Notes: a model not told the origin generated them from the sequence alone. A stretch of 64,000 nucleotides of DNA from Neomesorhizobium sp963726065 (GCA_963726065.1 CAVSAU010000006.1:248001-312000); one strand, 5' to 3'. Shown: positions 9,912 through 19,478, counted from the stretch's first letter. Made by a program: numbers and translations.

Positions 9912-10634
9912 TCAGACGAAGAACTGGCCGCCATTTGCGGAAATGGTCGAGCCGGTGATGAAGCCCGCTCCGTCGGATGCGAGAAACACCACGCAGCGCG
10001 CGATCTCGTCGGCTTCGCCGAGACGGCCGACCGGAATCTGGGCGATGATCGATTCACGCACCTTCTCCGGCACCGCCATGACCATATCGGTGGCGATATA
10101 GCCGGGGCAGACCGCATTGACGGTGATGCCGGCGCGTGCGCCCTCCTGCGCCAACGCCTTGGTGAAACCGAGGTCGCCCGCCTTGGAAGCGGAATAGTTG
10201 GCTTGCGCGAACTGGCCCTTCTGGCCGTTGATTGAGGAGATGGTGATGACGCGGCCGAATTTGCGCTCGCGCATGCCGTTCCACAACGGATGCGTCATGT
10301 TGAAGACACCGGAAAGATTGGTGTCGATGACCTCCTTCCACTGCTGGGGCGTCATCTTGTGGAATGGCGCGTCGCGGGTGATGCCGGCATTGTTGACCAG
10401 CACATCGATCGGGCCGAGGTCGGCTTCGACCTTTTTGATCCCATCGGCGCAGGCATCGTATTCGGCAACCGACCATTTGTAGACGGGGATGCCGGTTTCG
10501 GCCTTGAATTTCTGCGCCGCCTCATCGTTGCCCGCATAGTTCGCGGCAACCTTGTATCCAGCGCCCTTCAAGGCGATCGATATGGCGGCGCCGATGCCGC
10601 GCGATCCACCGGTAACAAGTGCAGTTCTGGTCAT
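9912..10634 (-). CDS. phaB: Acetoacetyl-CoA reductase
   Basis: NADPH-dependent reductase that converts acetoacetyl-CoA to (R)-3-hydroxybutyryl-CoA, the second step of polyhydroxybutyrate synthesis. It is a 240-aa short-chain dehydrogenase with the cofactor motif TGGSRGIG at residues 8-15, NNAG in the middle, and the catalytic Ser (TISSINGQKGQ) and Tyr-x-x-x-Lys (NYSASKAG). The GQFAQANYSASKAG wording is diagnostic for PhaB. It follows phaA on the same strand after about 90 bases that include a hairpin. Confidence 0.96.
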   Translation of the reverse strand: MTRTALVTGGSRGIGAAISIALKGAGYKVAANYAGNDEAAQKFKAETGIPVYKWSVAEYDACADGIKKVEADLGPIDVLVNNAGITRDAPFHKMTPQQWKEVIDTNLSGVFNMTHPLWNGMRERKFGRVITISSINGQKGQFAQANYSASKAGDLGFTKALAQEGARAGITVNAVCPGYIATDMVMAVPEKVRESIIAQIPVGRLGEADEIARCVVFLASDGAGFITGSTISANGGQFFV

Positions 10635-10689
10635 GGTCGTTTCCCCTTGGCTTGAACTCGTGATCGCCCGTTGGCCGGGCTTGAAATGG

Positions 10690-10713
10690 AACGGGCGGCC
10701 CTGGCCGCCCGTT
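10690..10713 (-). terminator. Hairpin between phaA and phaB
   Basis: A perfect 11-base inverted repeat (AACGGGCGGCC / GGCCGCCCGTT) with a two-base loop lies in the phaA-phaB gap. There is no good T-run after it on the minus strand, so it is more likely an mRNA-processing or attenuating hairpin than a full terminator. Confidence 0.5.
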
Positions 10714-10727
10714 GGTATTTGAAAATT

Positions 10728-11912
10728 CTACAGTGCCTCTACGCACATGGCGACGCCCATGCCGCCGCCGATGCATAGGGTGGCGAGCCCTTTCTTGGCG
10801 CCGCGCCGGCGCATCTCGTAAACCAGCGTGTTAAAGATGCGCGTGCCCGACGCGCCAATCGGATGGCCGATGGCGATCGCCCCGCCATTGACGTTGACGA
10901 TATCCGGGTTCCATCCCATGCCCTTGTTGACCGCACAGGCCTGCGCGGCGAATGCCTCGTTGGCCTCGACGAGATCGAGGTCGGCTGCCGACCACCCGGC
11001 CTTTTCCAGCGCCCGTTTGGAGGCCGGGATCGGCCCCGTGCCCATGATGGCGGGATCGACGCCGGCGGTTGCCCAGGAAGCGATCCGCACCAACGGCGTC
11101 AGGCCACGGCGCGCGGCCTCGGCCTCGGTCATCAGCACCACCGCGGCTGCACCGTCATTGAGGCCGGAAGCGTTGGCCGCCGTCACCGTGCCTTCCTTGT
11201 CGAAGGCCGGCCGCAGCTTCTGCATGGCGTCCAGCGTCGCACCATGACGGATATACTCGTCCTGGTCGACGACCGTGTCTCCCTTGCGACCTTTGATGGT
11301 CACCGAGACGATCTCGTCCTTGAACTTGCCGGCCTTTTGCGCCGCTTCGGCCTTGTTCTGCGAGCCGACGGCGAACTCATCCTGGGCCTCGCGGGTGATC
11401 TGGAACTGCCGCGCCACGTTCTCCGCCGTGTTGCCCATGTGATAGCCGTTGAAGGCGTCCCACAGCCCATCGCGGATCATGGTGTCGACCATCGAATAGT
11501 CGCCCATCTTCACGCCGGCGCGCAGATGCGCGCAATGCGGCGACAGCGACATCGACTCCTGGCCGCCGGCCACGATGATCCTGGCGTCGCCGGTGGCGAT
11601 CTGCTGCATGCCGATGGCGATGGTGCGCAGGCCGGAACCGCAGACCTGGTTGAGACCCCAGGCGGTCGCCTCCTTGGGGATGCCGGCCTTGATCGCCGCC
11701 TGCCGCGCCGGGTTCTGCCCCTGGCCGGCGGTGAGCACCTGGCCGAGGATCACCTCGTCCACCTCAGCCGCGTCGACGCCCGCCCGCGACAGCGCTTCCT
11801 TGACGACGATGGCGCCCAATTCATGGGCCGGCGTATTGGCGAAGGAGCCATTGAAGGAGCCGACCGGGGTGCGGGTGGCGCTTGCGACGACGATTGATTC
11901 GGAAGCGGGCAT
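10728..11912 (-). CDS. phaA: Acetyl-CoA acetyltransferase (beta-ketothiolase)
   Basis: Condenses two acetyl-CoA to acetoacetyl-CoA, feeding PHB synthesis. The 394-aa sequence shows the acyl-accepting cysteine (LNQVCGSGLRTIA, near residue 90), the active-site His (IAIGHPIGASGTRI) and the second catalytic Cys in the glycine-rich ending CIGGGMGVAMCVEAL. Length and all three catalytic residues are intact. It is transcribed with phaB and diverges from phaR, the usual rhizobial arrangement; a PHB synthase gene is not in the window. Confidence 0.97.
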   Translation of the reverse strand: MPASESIVVASATRTPVGSFNGSFANTPAHELGAIVVKEALSRAGVDAAEVDEVILGQVLTAGQGQNPARQAAIKAGIPKEATAWGLNQVCGSGLRTIAIGMQQIATGDARIIVAGGQESMSLSPHCAHLRAGVKMGDYSMVDTMIRDGLWDAFNGYHMGNTAENVARQFQITREAQDEFAVGSQNKAEAAQKAGKFKDEIVSVTIKGRKGDTVVDQDEYIRHGATLDAMQKLRPAFDKEGTVTAANASGLNDGAAAVVLMTEAEAARRGLTPLVRIASWATAGVDPAIMGTGPIPASKRALEKAGWSAADLDLVEANEAFAAQACAVNKGMGWNPDIVNVNGGAIAIGHPIGASGTRIFNTLVYEMRRRGAKKGLATLCIGGGMGVAMCVEAL

Positions 11913-12213
11913 TTTTATCTCCAGACTTCTCAGGGAATATTGTTATCTGCTTGTCATGACTTTTCTTGCCCTTTCCGGGAGCCGAGTCAAACCAGAAAAT
12001 CCACCTTGCCCGCAAGCTGGCGGGCGCCGCCGGGTTTATGCTGCACCCATGCTGCGCAGCATTTTTGCCTCCTAATAAAGCAGGCGCTGAAGCAGGTGCG
12101 ATCCCGCACTGCACAAACCGCTTTCAAAACGAATGCTTTTGAGCATATCCTTGTCAAGGCGCAACCGTTGCCGGACGCTTACTCATGACGCCGGCCTGCT
12201 TGGGAGGGTTCTG
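11913..12213. promoter_or_regulatory. phaA-phaR divergent promoter region with TGC-rich palindrome
   Basis: About 300 bases separate the divergent phaA and phaR genes. A perfect palindrome, ATGCTGCGCAGCAT, is at 12049-12062 and a further TTTATGCTGCAC lies just before it. PhaR repressors (Paracoccus) bind TGC/GCA-rich half-sites (CTGC-N3/4-GCAG), so this is a candidate PhaR operator, though the half-site spacing here is zero. Operator function is inference. Confidence 0.4.
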
Positions 12214-12828
12214 ATGCCCGCAAAAGACGATCCGGTGGTCATCAAGAAGTATGCCAACCGACGCCTCTACAATACGGGCACCAGCACTTATGTGACTCTG
12301 GAAGACCTTGCAGAAATGGTGAAGCGCGGCGAGGACTTCACCGTCCAGGACGCCAAGACCGGCGACGACATCACCCACCCCGTTCTTACGCAGATCATCT
12401 TCGAACTTGAGAACAAGGACGGGCAGAACATGCTGCCCGTGCCCTTTTTGCGGCAGTTGATCTCGTTCTACGGCGACCAGATGCAATTGGTGGTGCCGAG
12501 TTTCCTCGAACAGTCGATGATCGCTTTCGCCAAGGAACAGGAGCGCTTTCGCGAGCAGATGAAGTCGGCGATGGGCAAATCGCCGATGGACATGATGAAG
12601 ATCACCACGCCCATCAAGGCGATCGAGGAACAGACGCGCCGCAACATCGAAATGTTCCAGAACGCGATGCGCTTGTTCACGCCGTTTCCGCCGAATTCCG
12701 GTGCATCGCCCGCTTCGGCTCCCGCAGCCGAGCCCGCCAAGAAGGAAGCGGCCGAAAAGTCCGACGACCTGCAGGAACTGAAGGACCAGATCGCTGCAAT
12801 GCAGCGCAAGATCGAGTCCATGGGGTAA
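12214..12828 (+). CDS. phaR: Polyhydroxyalkanoate synthesis repressor PhaR
   Basis: DNA- and PHB-binding repressor of phasin and PHB genes. The N-terminal DNA-binding domain is nearly invariant (VVIKKYANRRLYNTGTSTYVTL, then EDFTVQDAKTGDDITHPVLTQII). The central PHB-accumulation domain follows (LISFYGDQMQLVVPSFLEQSM). The C-terminus is a helical, Ala/Pro-rich tail ending in a short coiled coil. Start ATG 12214 is preceded by GGGAGGG at good spacing; an upstream in-frame extension is ignored. 204 aa. Confidence 0.94.
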   Translation: MPAKDDPVVIKKYANRRLYNTGTSTYVTLEDLAEMVKRGEDFTVQDAKTGDDITHPVLTQIIFELENKDGQNMLPVPFLRQLISFYGDQMQLVVPSFLEQSMIAFAKEQERFREQMKSAMGKSPMDMMKITTPIKAIEEQTRRNIEMFQNAMRLFTPFPPNSGASPASAPAAEPAKKEAAEKSDDLQELKDQIAAMQRKIESMG

Positions 12829-12991
12829 GCTCGGCCTGCAGGATCGCCGGCGCCGCAACGGCCGGCACCCGCACTGCATATGTCGCGAAGGCGGGTAGAT
12901 AACCGCCTGCCGATCCACGAGCGGCATTGCAGAACCGGCGCATGTCGTTTTTGCCGCTTCTTTCAACCGCGCCCATTGGCAGTCTGTCGGT

Positions 12992-14284
12992 ATGGTAGAG
13001 GCCGCGTTTGAAAGGGAAGCACCGGACGGCGAGCAATCGCCCGCATCCGCACCGGCTATTGCCATTGCCAGCATCATCGTCTCGATGGCGCTCATTGCCA
13101 TCGGCAACGGGCTGATGTTTGCCTACATTCCCGTCCGCCTCGGCGCCGAAGGCTTTTCGCCGACATGGGCGGGCCTGATCGTCACCGGGCTTTCGGCGGG
13201 CGGCCTCGCCGGCTGCATTCTCACCGGGCCGCTGGTGCGCCGCGTCGGCCATGCCCGCGCCTTCATGGTGCTTTCCGCGCTGGTCGCGCTCTCCAACGCC
13301 GCGGTCGGCGCCGGCGCCTATCCGCTGCTGTGGATCGCCGCGCGCACCCTTTACGGTCTCGCCATATGCGGGCTCTTCGTCGTCGCCCAAAGCTGGCTGA
13401 ACGACGTCATCGGTAACGCCATCCGTGGCCGCGTCATGGCGATCTTCTACGTCGCCTATGTCGCCGGACTGGGCATCGGTTATTACACGCTGGCCTTCGT
13501 CAACATAGCCAGCGCCGAAGCAGCGCTGATCTGCATCGCCTTTACCGCCCTTTCGATCCTTCCGGTCGGGATGACGCGGCTGCGCCAGCCACCGCCGCCC
13601 CAGGCCGCGTCGGTGGCGATCCGCCATGCCTGGCGCATCTCGCCGGTCGGCGTCGCCGGAATGCTCGCAGTCGGCGGCCTTTCCATGAGCATCACCGGCT
13701 TCGCGCCTATCCACGCTACCGCCAAGGGCTATAGCCAGCAGGATGTCGCACTGCTGCTGTCGGCAATGCCGCTCGGTACCCTGTTGCTGCAGATACCGTT
13801 CGGCTGGATCTCGGACCGGATCGACCGGCGCTACATACTCGTGGCGGCGTCCGCGCTCGTCGTCGTCTCCGGCCTGCTGGCAGTCGGCTTCGACGGCCGG
13901 GCGCTGGCCATCCTCATCGTCATCTATGTCTTCTGGGACGGCGCCAGCGAATCGATCTATTCGCTGGCGAGCGCGCATGCCAGCGACCGCGCCGGCAAGA
14001 ACGATCTTGTCGCCTTGTCGAGTTCGCTGCTGTTTGCCTGGTCGTTCTCGGGATTTGTCGTTCCCGGCATCGTGACGGTGCTGACGGCCTTCTATGGAAC
14101 GCAGTCCTTCATGTATGTGGCGATCGCCATCGCGGCCGCCTATGCCGGTTTTGTAGTCTGGCGCATTCTCCAGGCAAAACCCGTTCCGGCAGAAGAAACC
14201 GGCAGTTTCTCGCCAATGACCGCGCAGGCGCCCTTGCCTGTCGACCTTGCATTCCCGGCCGAAGAAGAACAGCCGGCTCGATAA
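12992..14284 (+). CDS. MFS transporter (YcaD-like)
   Basis: A 430-aa inner-membrane transporter of the major facilitator superfamily with about twelve hydrophobic segments between residues 20 and 390. A long central cytoplasmic loop (around residues 200-215) divides two halves, and the second half has the MFS loop signature GWISDRIDRRYIL. The family resembles YcaD/MFS proteins of unknown substrate. An in-frame antisense frame covers much of the gene and is a composition shadow. Start ATG 12992 has only a weak ribosome-binding site, so the N-terminal 15 residues are uncertain. Confidence 0.82.
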   Translation: MVEAAFEREAPDGEQSPASAPAIAIASIIVSMALIAIGNGLMFAYIPVRLGAEGFSPTWAGLIVTGLSAGGLAGCILTGPLVRRVGHARAFMVLSALVALSNAAVGAGAYPLLWIAARTLYGLAICGLFVVAQSWLNDVIGNAIRGRVMAIFYVAYVAGLGIGYYTLAFVNIASAEAALICIAFTALSILPVGMTRLRQPPPPQAASVAIRHAWRISPVGVAGMLAVGGLSMSITGFAPIHATAKGYSQQDVALLLSAMPLGTLLLQIPFGWISDRIDRRYILVAASALVVVSGLLAVGFDGRALAILIVIYVFWDGASESIYSLASAHASDRAGKNDLVALSSSLLFAWSFSGFVVPGIVTVLTAFYGTQSFMYVAIAIAAAYAGFVVWRILQAKPVPAEETGSFSPMTAQAPLPVDLAFPAEEEQPAR

Positions 14285-14520
14285 GGTCCACTCAGCACCC
14301 GAAAATGCGGAACCCCTGGCGGCGGCATCTTCGCAATCCTTCAGCCCTCGAACGCGCGAACGGCGTATGCAGTTTCCTGCGTAAGACTGATGGCGATGCG
14401 TCTTGAAACTGTAACCGTTCTCTGCCTATCTAAGTAGTGTCGCCTGATTTGGTTGGCGATTTGGTTGTTCCTGTTTCGAAAGGAAAGACACTGCGAACAG
14501 CAATCCAGAGGAAGGCATCC

Positions 14521-14901
14521 ATGGTGCCTTCGCCGGTCGGGATAAGCCGAAACGACGAATTGTCCCGATCCATCAAGACAGTCCTTGCCAGTCTGGAAGA
14601 CTCCAAGGCCGAAAACATCGTCTCCATCGACATCCAGGGTAAATCGAGCCTCGGCGACTATATGGTGGTCGCCTCGGGCCGGTCGCACCGTCATGTCGCG
14701 GCGGTGGCCGATCAACTGCTCAAGACGCTGAAGGATGCCGGTTACGGCAATGCCCGCGTCGAAGGGCTGGCCGCCGCGGACTGGGTGCTGGTCGATGCGG
14801 GCGATATCATCGTCCATGTCTTCCGTCCGGAAGTGCGGGAGTTCTACAACATCGAAAAGATGTGGCAGGCGCCCGACCTCGAGGAAGAGACGGTTCACTG
14901 A
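14521..14901 (+). CDS. rsfS: Ribosome silencing factor RsfS
   Basis: Binds ribosomal protein L14 and blocks subunit joining when nutrients are short. The 126-aa sequence from ATG 14521 contains the DUF143 core: KTVLASLEDSKAENIVSIDI, the SSLGDYMVVASGRSHRHVAA segment, and GDIIVHVFRPEVREFYNIEKMW. GGAAGG precedes this ATG; a longer in-frame start at 14437 adds non-family sequence. It is followed 17 bases later by rlmH, the pairing seen across many bacteria. Confidence 0.93.
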   Translation: MVPSPVGISRNDELSRSIKTVLASLEDSKAENIVSIDIQGKSSLGDYMVVASGRSHRHVAAVADQLLKTLKDAGYGNARVEGLAAADWVLVDAGDIIVHVFRPEVREFYNIEKMWQAPDLEEETVH

Positions 14902-14917
14902 ACCGCCACTGACAGGG

Positions 14918-15403
14918 ATGAAGATTGCGGTATATGCCGTGGGCCGGATGAAGGCTGGCCCCGAGAAGGAGTTGGCGGACCGCTATTTCGACCGCTTCGC
15001 CAAGAGCGGTCCTGCGATCGGGCTCGAATTCTCGGGCGTCGGCGAGTTCCCGGAAAGCCGCGCCGCAAGGCGTTGCCGAACGCCGCCGAGAGGAAGCACA
15101 GAAGCTGCAGGCGCAGCTGGCGCCCGGCGTCGGTGCTTGTTCCTGCTTGACGAACGAGGCAAGAACATTTCCTCCGAACAGTTCTCGGAAAAAATCGCCG
15201 GCTTTCGCGACGGCGGCCAGCGCAATCTCGCCATCGCCATCGGCGGCCCCGACGGTCACGACCCGGCGCTGCACCAGGCAGCTACGCTCGTCCTGTCGTT
15301 CGGGGCGCTGACCTGGCCGCATCAGCTGGTGCGCATCATGCTCGCCGAACAGCTCTACCGGACAGCCACCATCCTCTCCGGTCATCCTTATCATCGCGCG
15401 TGA
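14918..15403 (+). CDS. rlmH: 23S rRNA pseudouridine-1915 N3-methyltransferase RlmH (locally frame-shifted)
   Basis: SPOUT-class methyltransferase acting on pseudouridine 1915 of 23S rRNA. The start (MKIAVYAVGRMKAGPEKELADRYF cut at family-typical point) and the SPOUT knot (AIGGPDGHDPALHQ, LSFGALTWPHQLVRIML, TATILSGHPYHRA) are intact. Between about residues 47 and 72 the frame reads ARRCRTPPRGSTEAAG, which is not family sequence. In the next frame the same bases give GVAERRREEAQKLQAQLAPG, the expected helix. So one base is gained near 15065 and one lost near 15130, and the two changes cancel. A sequence error is likely. Confidence 0.9.
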   Translation: MKIAVYAVGRMKAGPEKELADRYFDRFAKSGPAIGLEFSGVGEFPESRAARRCRTPPRGSTEAAGAAGARRRCLFLLDERGKNISSEQFSEKIAGFRDGGQRNLAIAIGGPDGHDPALHQAATLVLSFGALTWPHQLVRIMLAEQLYRTATILSGHPYHRA

Positions 15404-15525
15404 GCGGATTTTGGCCTATTCGTCCAAACCGACGGCCCGAGCCTTGCGCCGGGCGGGGAAGATATGGTTGACGGTCCATTAACGACCTTCTCCTTAGGGT
15501 CGGGCATCCGGAAACGAAGATCACC

Positions 15526-16858
15526 ATGACGGGCTTTCATCGAGCGGCAAGCGGTTTTGCAAGGTTCTTCGCCGTGGCCCTGGCCTTGGCGGTGACGCCG
15601 GCGCCTGCCGGCCAGACGGAAGATTCTGCGGCAATCGAGGCGCGGCAGGCGGAAAGCCGTGCCGAGTATGACCGCGTCGCACGCGAGATGGCGCTGTCGT
15701 CCGAGAAGCTGGAAAAACTGGCCGCCGAGATCGCAACGGTCAAGAAAGACCATGCGACGATTACGGCCGCGCTGATCCAGGCCGCCAAGACTGAAAAGAA
15801 GCTTGGCGACGACATCGAAGACATCACCGACCGGCTCGAAGGCCTGAAGGACCAACAGGAAGGCATCCGCCAATCGCTCGCGGCGCGCCGAGACGTACTA
15901 GCCGAGGTTCTGGGCGCCTTGCAGCGCATAGGCCTCAACCCGCCGCCGGCGCTGCTGGTGAAGCCGGAGGATGCGCTGTCGTCGGTGCGCAGCGCGATCC
16001 TGCTTGGCGCCGTCGTGCCTGAATTGCGCTCCGAGACCGAAATACTTCTTGCCGATCTCAAGGAAATGACCCGCATCACAGCCTCGATCGAGGCGGAACG
16101 CCAGCGCCTCGGGGCAACCGTTGCCGACCAGGTGGCCGAAAAGGAACGGCTCAACCTGCTACTCGCGGCAAAAAGCCGCCTTCAGGACGAATCGGAGACC
16201 GCGCTCGCCAGCGAACAACAGAGGTCGGAGGAACTCGCGGCGAAGGCCGGCAGCCTGAAAGACCTGATCGCGTCGTTGGAAAAAGACATCGTCGGCGCCC
16301 GTTCGGCTGAGGAGAAGGCGCGCCGCGCCGAAGAAGAACGCGAGGAAGCGCGAAGCGGCACTTGCGGCGATGCCGGTTCCCGAGAGCAACCGGCTAGTCG
16401 AAACCGCACCGTTTTCGCGGATGCGGGGCAGGCTGACTTTGCCCGTTGCTGGCCGAGTGGCGCGCCGTTTCGGCGGCGACGACAGTAACGGCGGAGTGAT
16501 GCTTGGCGACATGGTTGCGACACAATCGAGCGCCATCGTCACCGCGCCTGCGGACGGAAGTGTACTCTATGCGGGGCCATTCAGGTCATACGGGCAACTC
16601 TTGATCCTGAATGCCGGCGACGGTTATCATGTCGTGTTGGCCGGAATGGGTCGAATCAGCGTGACGACGGTCAAGCCGTTCTTGGCGGGCGAGCCGGTCG
16701 GCGCGATGGGAGAGGCCAGGGTGGCAAGCACCTCGGCAAATGAAATTGTAAATACCGGTCCGGAACTCTATGTAGAATTCCGAAAAGACGGAAAACCCGT
16801 CGACCCTGCTCCGTGGTGGGCAGCGCGTTTTTCTGGAAGGACAGGAAATGGTACGTAA
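15526..16858 (+). CDS. envC: Murein hydrolase activator EnvC (one frame break)
   Basis: Periplasmic activator of cell-wall amidases at division. It has a signal peptide (FFAVALALAVTPAPA), a long coiled coil (residues 35-280, rich in EKLEKLAAEI and AEKERLNLL patterns), and a C-terminal LytM domain. The LytM part (GRVARRFGGDDSNGGVMLG, VLYAGPFRSYGQLLILNAG, GPELYVEFRKDGKPVDP) lacks the metal-binding His residues, as expected for a non-enzymatic EnvC. Coil and LytM are in different frames; dropping one base near 16350 joins them as EEAQAALAAMPVPES. The last bases overlap the ctpA start. Confidence 0.88.
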
Positions 16859-18179
16859 ATTGTCGCTTCTGTTTGCTGGTGCGCTTATGGGCGCATCCGC
16901 GATGAGCCTGGTCTACGGCGCGCCAAGCTCGTCGGCAAACGCGGCAGGTTCGGAAACCTATCGCCAGCTGGCGATCTTCGGCGATATTTTCGAGCGCGTG
17001 CGCGGCCAGTATGTGACGCCACCGGACGAGAAGGCTTTGGTCGAAAGCGCCATCAATGGCATGCTGACGTCGCTCGATCCGCACTCTTCCTATCTCAACG
17101 CTGAAGCCGCCAAGGACATGCGCGTCCAAACCAAGGGCGAATTCGGCGGCCTTGGCATCGAAGTCACGATGGAAAACGAGCTGGTCAAGGTCATCACGCC
17201 GATCGACGACACGCCGGCCGCGCGTGCCGGCGTTCGCGCTGGCGACTTCATTGCCGAGATCGATGGCGAGGAAGTGCGCGGCCTGACGCTCAACGACGCA
17301 GTCGAGAAGATGCGCGGCCTCGTCAACACGCCGATCGAACTTACGATCGTGCGCGAAGGCGCCGACAAGCCGATCAAGCTCACCATCGTGCGCGATATCA
17401 TCAAGGTAAAGGCGGTGAAGTACCGCGTCGAGAACGATGTCGGCTACATGAAGATCACCTCGTTCACCGAGAAGACCTACGATGATCTGCAGGCGGCGAT
17501 CGACGACATCAAGACCAAGGTTCCGGCGGACAAGCTGAAGGGCTATGTGCTGGACCTGCGGCTGAATCCGGGTGGCCTGCTCGACCAGGCGGTCAGCGTT
17601 TCGGACACCTTCCTCGACCGCGGCGAGATCGTTTCGACCCGTGGCCGCGACCCGAAGGACATTACCCGCTTCGATTCGCGCCCCGGCGACTTGACCGATG
17701 GCAAACCGGTGATCGTGCTGATCAATGGCGGTTCGGCCAGCGCCTCGGAGATCGTTGCGGGCGCCCTGCAGGATCTTCGCCGCGCCACCGTGCTCGGCAC
17801 GCAGTCGTTCGGCAAGGGGTCGGTCCAGACGATCATCCCGCTCGCCGAGAACGGCGCGCTAAGGCTGACGACGGCGCTCTATTACACGCCGTCCGGCAAG
17901 TCGATCCAGGGCAAAGGCATCACGCCCGACATCAAGGTTGACCAGCCGCTGCCGGAAGACCTCAAGGGCCGCGACGTCACCCGTGGCGAATCCGACCTGA
18001 AGGGCCACATCAAGGGCGCCGAGGAAGGCGACCAGGGTTCGGGCTCGGCAGCCTATGTGCCGCCGGAAGCGAAGGACGACATCCAGCTGAACTACGCACT
18101 CGATCTTCTGCGCGGCACCAAGACGGATCCGGCTTTCCCGCCAAACCCGCAGAAGGCCGTGCTGAACCAGCAGCAGTAA
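16848..18179 (+). CDS. ctpA: Carboxy-terminal processing protease CtpA (S41)
   Basis: Exported S41A serine protease that trims or degrades envelope proteins and, with its partners, controls murein hydrolases. There is an N-terminal signal sequence, a PDZ domain at about residues 95-175 (GGLGIEVTMEN, AGVRAGDFIAEIDG), and the protease core. The likely catalytic Ser is S298 in GGSASASEIVAG and the Lys is K323 in SFGKGSVQ, 25 residues apart as in the family. Length 443 aa. It overlaps the end of envC by 11 bases, an arrangement conserved in rhizobia. A strong terminator follows. Confidence 0.95.
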   Translation: MVRKLSLLFAGALMGASAMSLVYGAPSSSANAAGSETYRQLAIFGDIFERVRGQYVTPPDEKALVESAINGMLTSLDPHSSYLNAEAAKDMRVQTKGEFGGLGIEVTMENELVKVITPIDDTPAARAGVRAGDFIAEIDGEEVRGLTLNDAVEKMRGLVNTPIELTIVREGADKPIKLTIVRDIIKVKAVKYRVENDVGYMKITSFTEKTYDDLQAAIDDIKTKVPADKLKGYVLDLRLNPGGLLDQAVSVSDTFLDRGEIVSTRGRDPKDITRFDSRPGDLTDGKPVIVLINGGSASASEIVAGALQDLRRATVLGTQSFGKGSVQTIIPLAENGALRLTTALYYTPSGKSIQGKGITPDIKVDQPLPEDLKGRDVTRGESDLKGHIKGAEEGDQGSGSAAYVPPEAKDDIQLNYALDLLRGTKTDPAFPPNPQKAVLNQQQ

Positions 18180-18230
18180 GCGTTTTTCGCAGCCGGGCAG
18201 ACGGGGGTCCGGCTGTGGCGTAGCAAATGA

Positions 18231-18266
18231 AAACTGTCGGGATCGCAGCGATCCCGACAGTTTTTT
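18231..18266 (+). terminator. Rho-independent terminator after ctpA
   Basis: A perfect 15-base stem (AAACTGTCGGGATCG / CGATCCCGACAGTTT) with a three-base loop, then a run of T ending at 18266. It lies about 50 bases after the ctpA stop. Confidence 0.93.
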
Positions 18267-18299
18267 GCCAGAGCCTCCCGCCTACAGGGGAAAGCGGGC

Positions 18300-19478
18300 T
18301 TGTCGCCAGCGATCAAGGAAATCGAACAGCCGCTCGGATTGGCGAAAAAGCCCAAATCGGGGCAGAACGGCCGTTTCAGGGTGAGTGGCCGCTCCTTCGC
18401 CGCGACTTGCGTTGCAATCGCGCTGGTTGCCACGTCGAGCGCCATCGCCTTTCGCGATCGGCCATTCCGCGCTCCAGCCGTCGTCGCCGTATCGAAACCA
18501 CAGACCATGCAACCGGCGAATGCAGAGTTGACGAAGGTCGAGTCGCCAGCCGATGCATCGGCCTCCTCGAACAGCCAACGCGGCCCCTCGATCATCCGCG
18601 TCAATCCCGACGAGCAAAATACCGGCAGCGGGGTTGTCATCATCCGTGATCCGTCCGCGATCGGCCAGAACCTGCGCATCGCGCATTTGCCGGACCAGGC
18701 ATTGATCGAACAATCCGAAACCGGCCCGCTGCCAATTCGTGCGGCCGATGGGCGGCGCCCGTTCGACGTCTATCAGCGATCCTGGTCGGGCGCGCGCGGA
18801 GCACGCGTGGCGATCGTTATTGGCGGTCTCGCCGTCTCGCAGTCGGGCACCGACGACGCGATCAGGAAACTCCCGCCGGAGGTGACGCTAGCCTTCGCAT
18901 CGCAGGGCAACAGCATCGGCCGCTGGATGCAGGCGGCGCGCCGCGACGGCCACGAGGTTATGATGCAGGTGCCGCTCGAACCGTTCGACTATCCCAACGT
19001 CAACCCGGGCCGCAACACGCTGACCGTCGAGGCGAGCCCGCAGGAGAACGTGCGGAACCTTCTGTGGACGCTGTCGCGTACGACCAACTACACCGGCGTC
19101 ATGAATTACATGGGCGCGCGCTTCTCCGCCGATGCCACCGCGATGGCCCCGGTGATGGCGGAACTTGGCAAACGCGGGCTGATGTATCTCGACGACGGTT
19201 CGCTGGCGCGCAGCGCCGCATCGGCAGAAGCACTCAAGAGTGGCGTGCCTTTCGCCGAAGGCGACGCGGCGATCGACGCGGTGCGCGAGCGCGGCGAGAT
19301 CCTCAAGAAACTCGACGAATTGGAGCGCACGGCGCGCGCCAAGGGTTTCGCGATCGGCACCGGCTCGGCCTTCGACGTGACGGTCGACGCGGTTTCCTCC
19401 TGGGTCAACGAAGCGAAGAAGCGCGGCATCGAGATCGTGCCGGTATCGGCGGTTGCCAGCGACCCCGAGCGCGGGTAA
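18300..19478 (+). CDS. Divergent polysaccharide deacetylase family protein
   Basis: A 392-aa exported protein of the divergent polysaccharide deacetylase family. A single membrane anchor lies near residues 35-50 (FAATCVAIALVATSSAIAF), followed by a Pro/Ser-rich linker. The domain begins at RVAIVIGGLAVSQSGTDDAIRKLPPEVTLAFA and continues with HEVMMQVPLEPFDYPNVNPG and NYTGVMNYMGARFSAD, all typical of the family. The enzyme activity has not been established for this group; the context (envC, ctpA) suggests envelope work. The start is a TTG with GGGGAAAG ahead; no better ATG is in frame. Confidence 0.85.
   Translation: MSPAIKEIEQPLGLAKKPKSGQNGRFRVSGRSFAATCVAIALVATSSAIAFRDRPFRAPAVVAVSKPQTMQPANAELTKVESPADASASSNSQRGPSIIRVNPDEQNTGSGVVIIRDPSAIGQNLRIAHLPDQALIEQSETGPLPIRAADGRRPFDVYQRSWSGARGARVAIVIGGLAVSQSGTDDAIRKLPPEVTLAFASQGNSIGRWMQAARRDGHEVMMQVPLEPFDYPNVNPGRNTLTVEASPQENVRNLLWTLSRTTNYTGVMNYMGARFSADATAMAPVMAELGKRGLMYLDDGSLARSAASAEALKSGVPFAEGDAAIDAVRERGEILKKLDELERTARAKGFAIGTGSAFDVTVDAVSSWVNEAKKRGIEIVPVSAVASDPERG

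Noticed and set aside
12677..13978. 433-aa open frame antisense to the MFS transporter
   Set aside because: Arg/Asp/His-rich low-complexity translation with no family features; a third-base shadow of a high-GC gene on the other strand.
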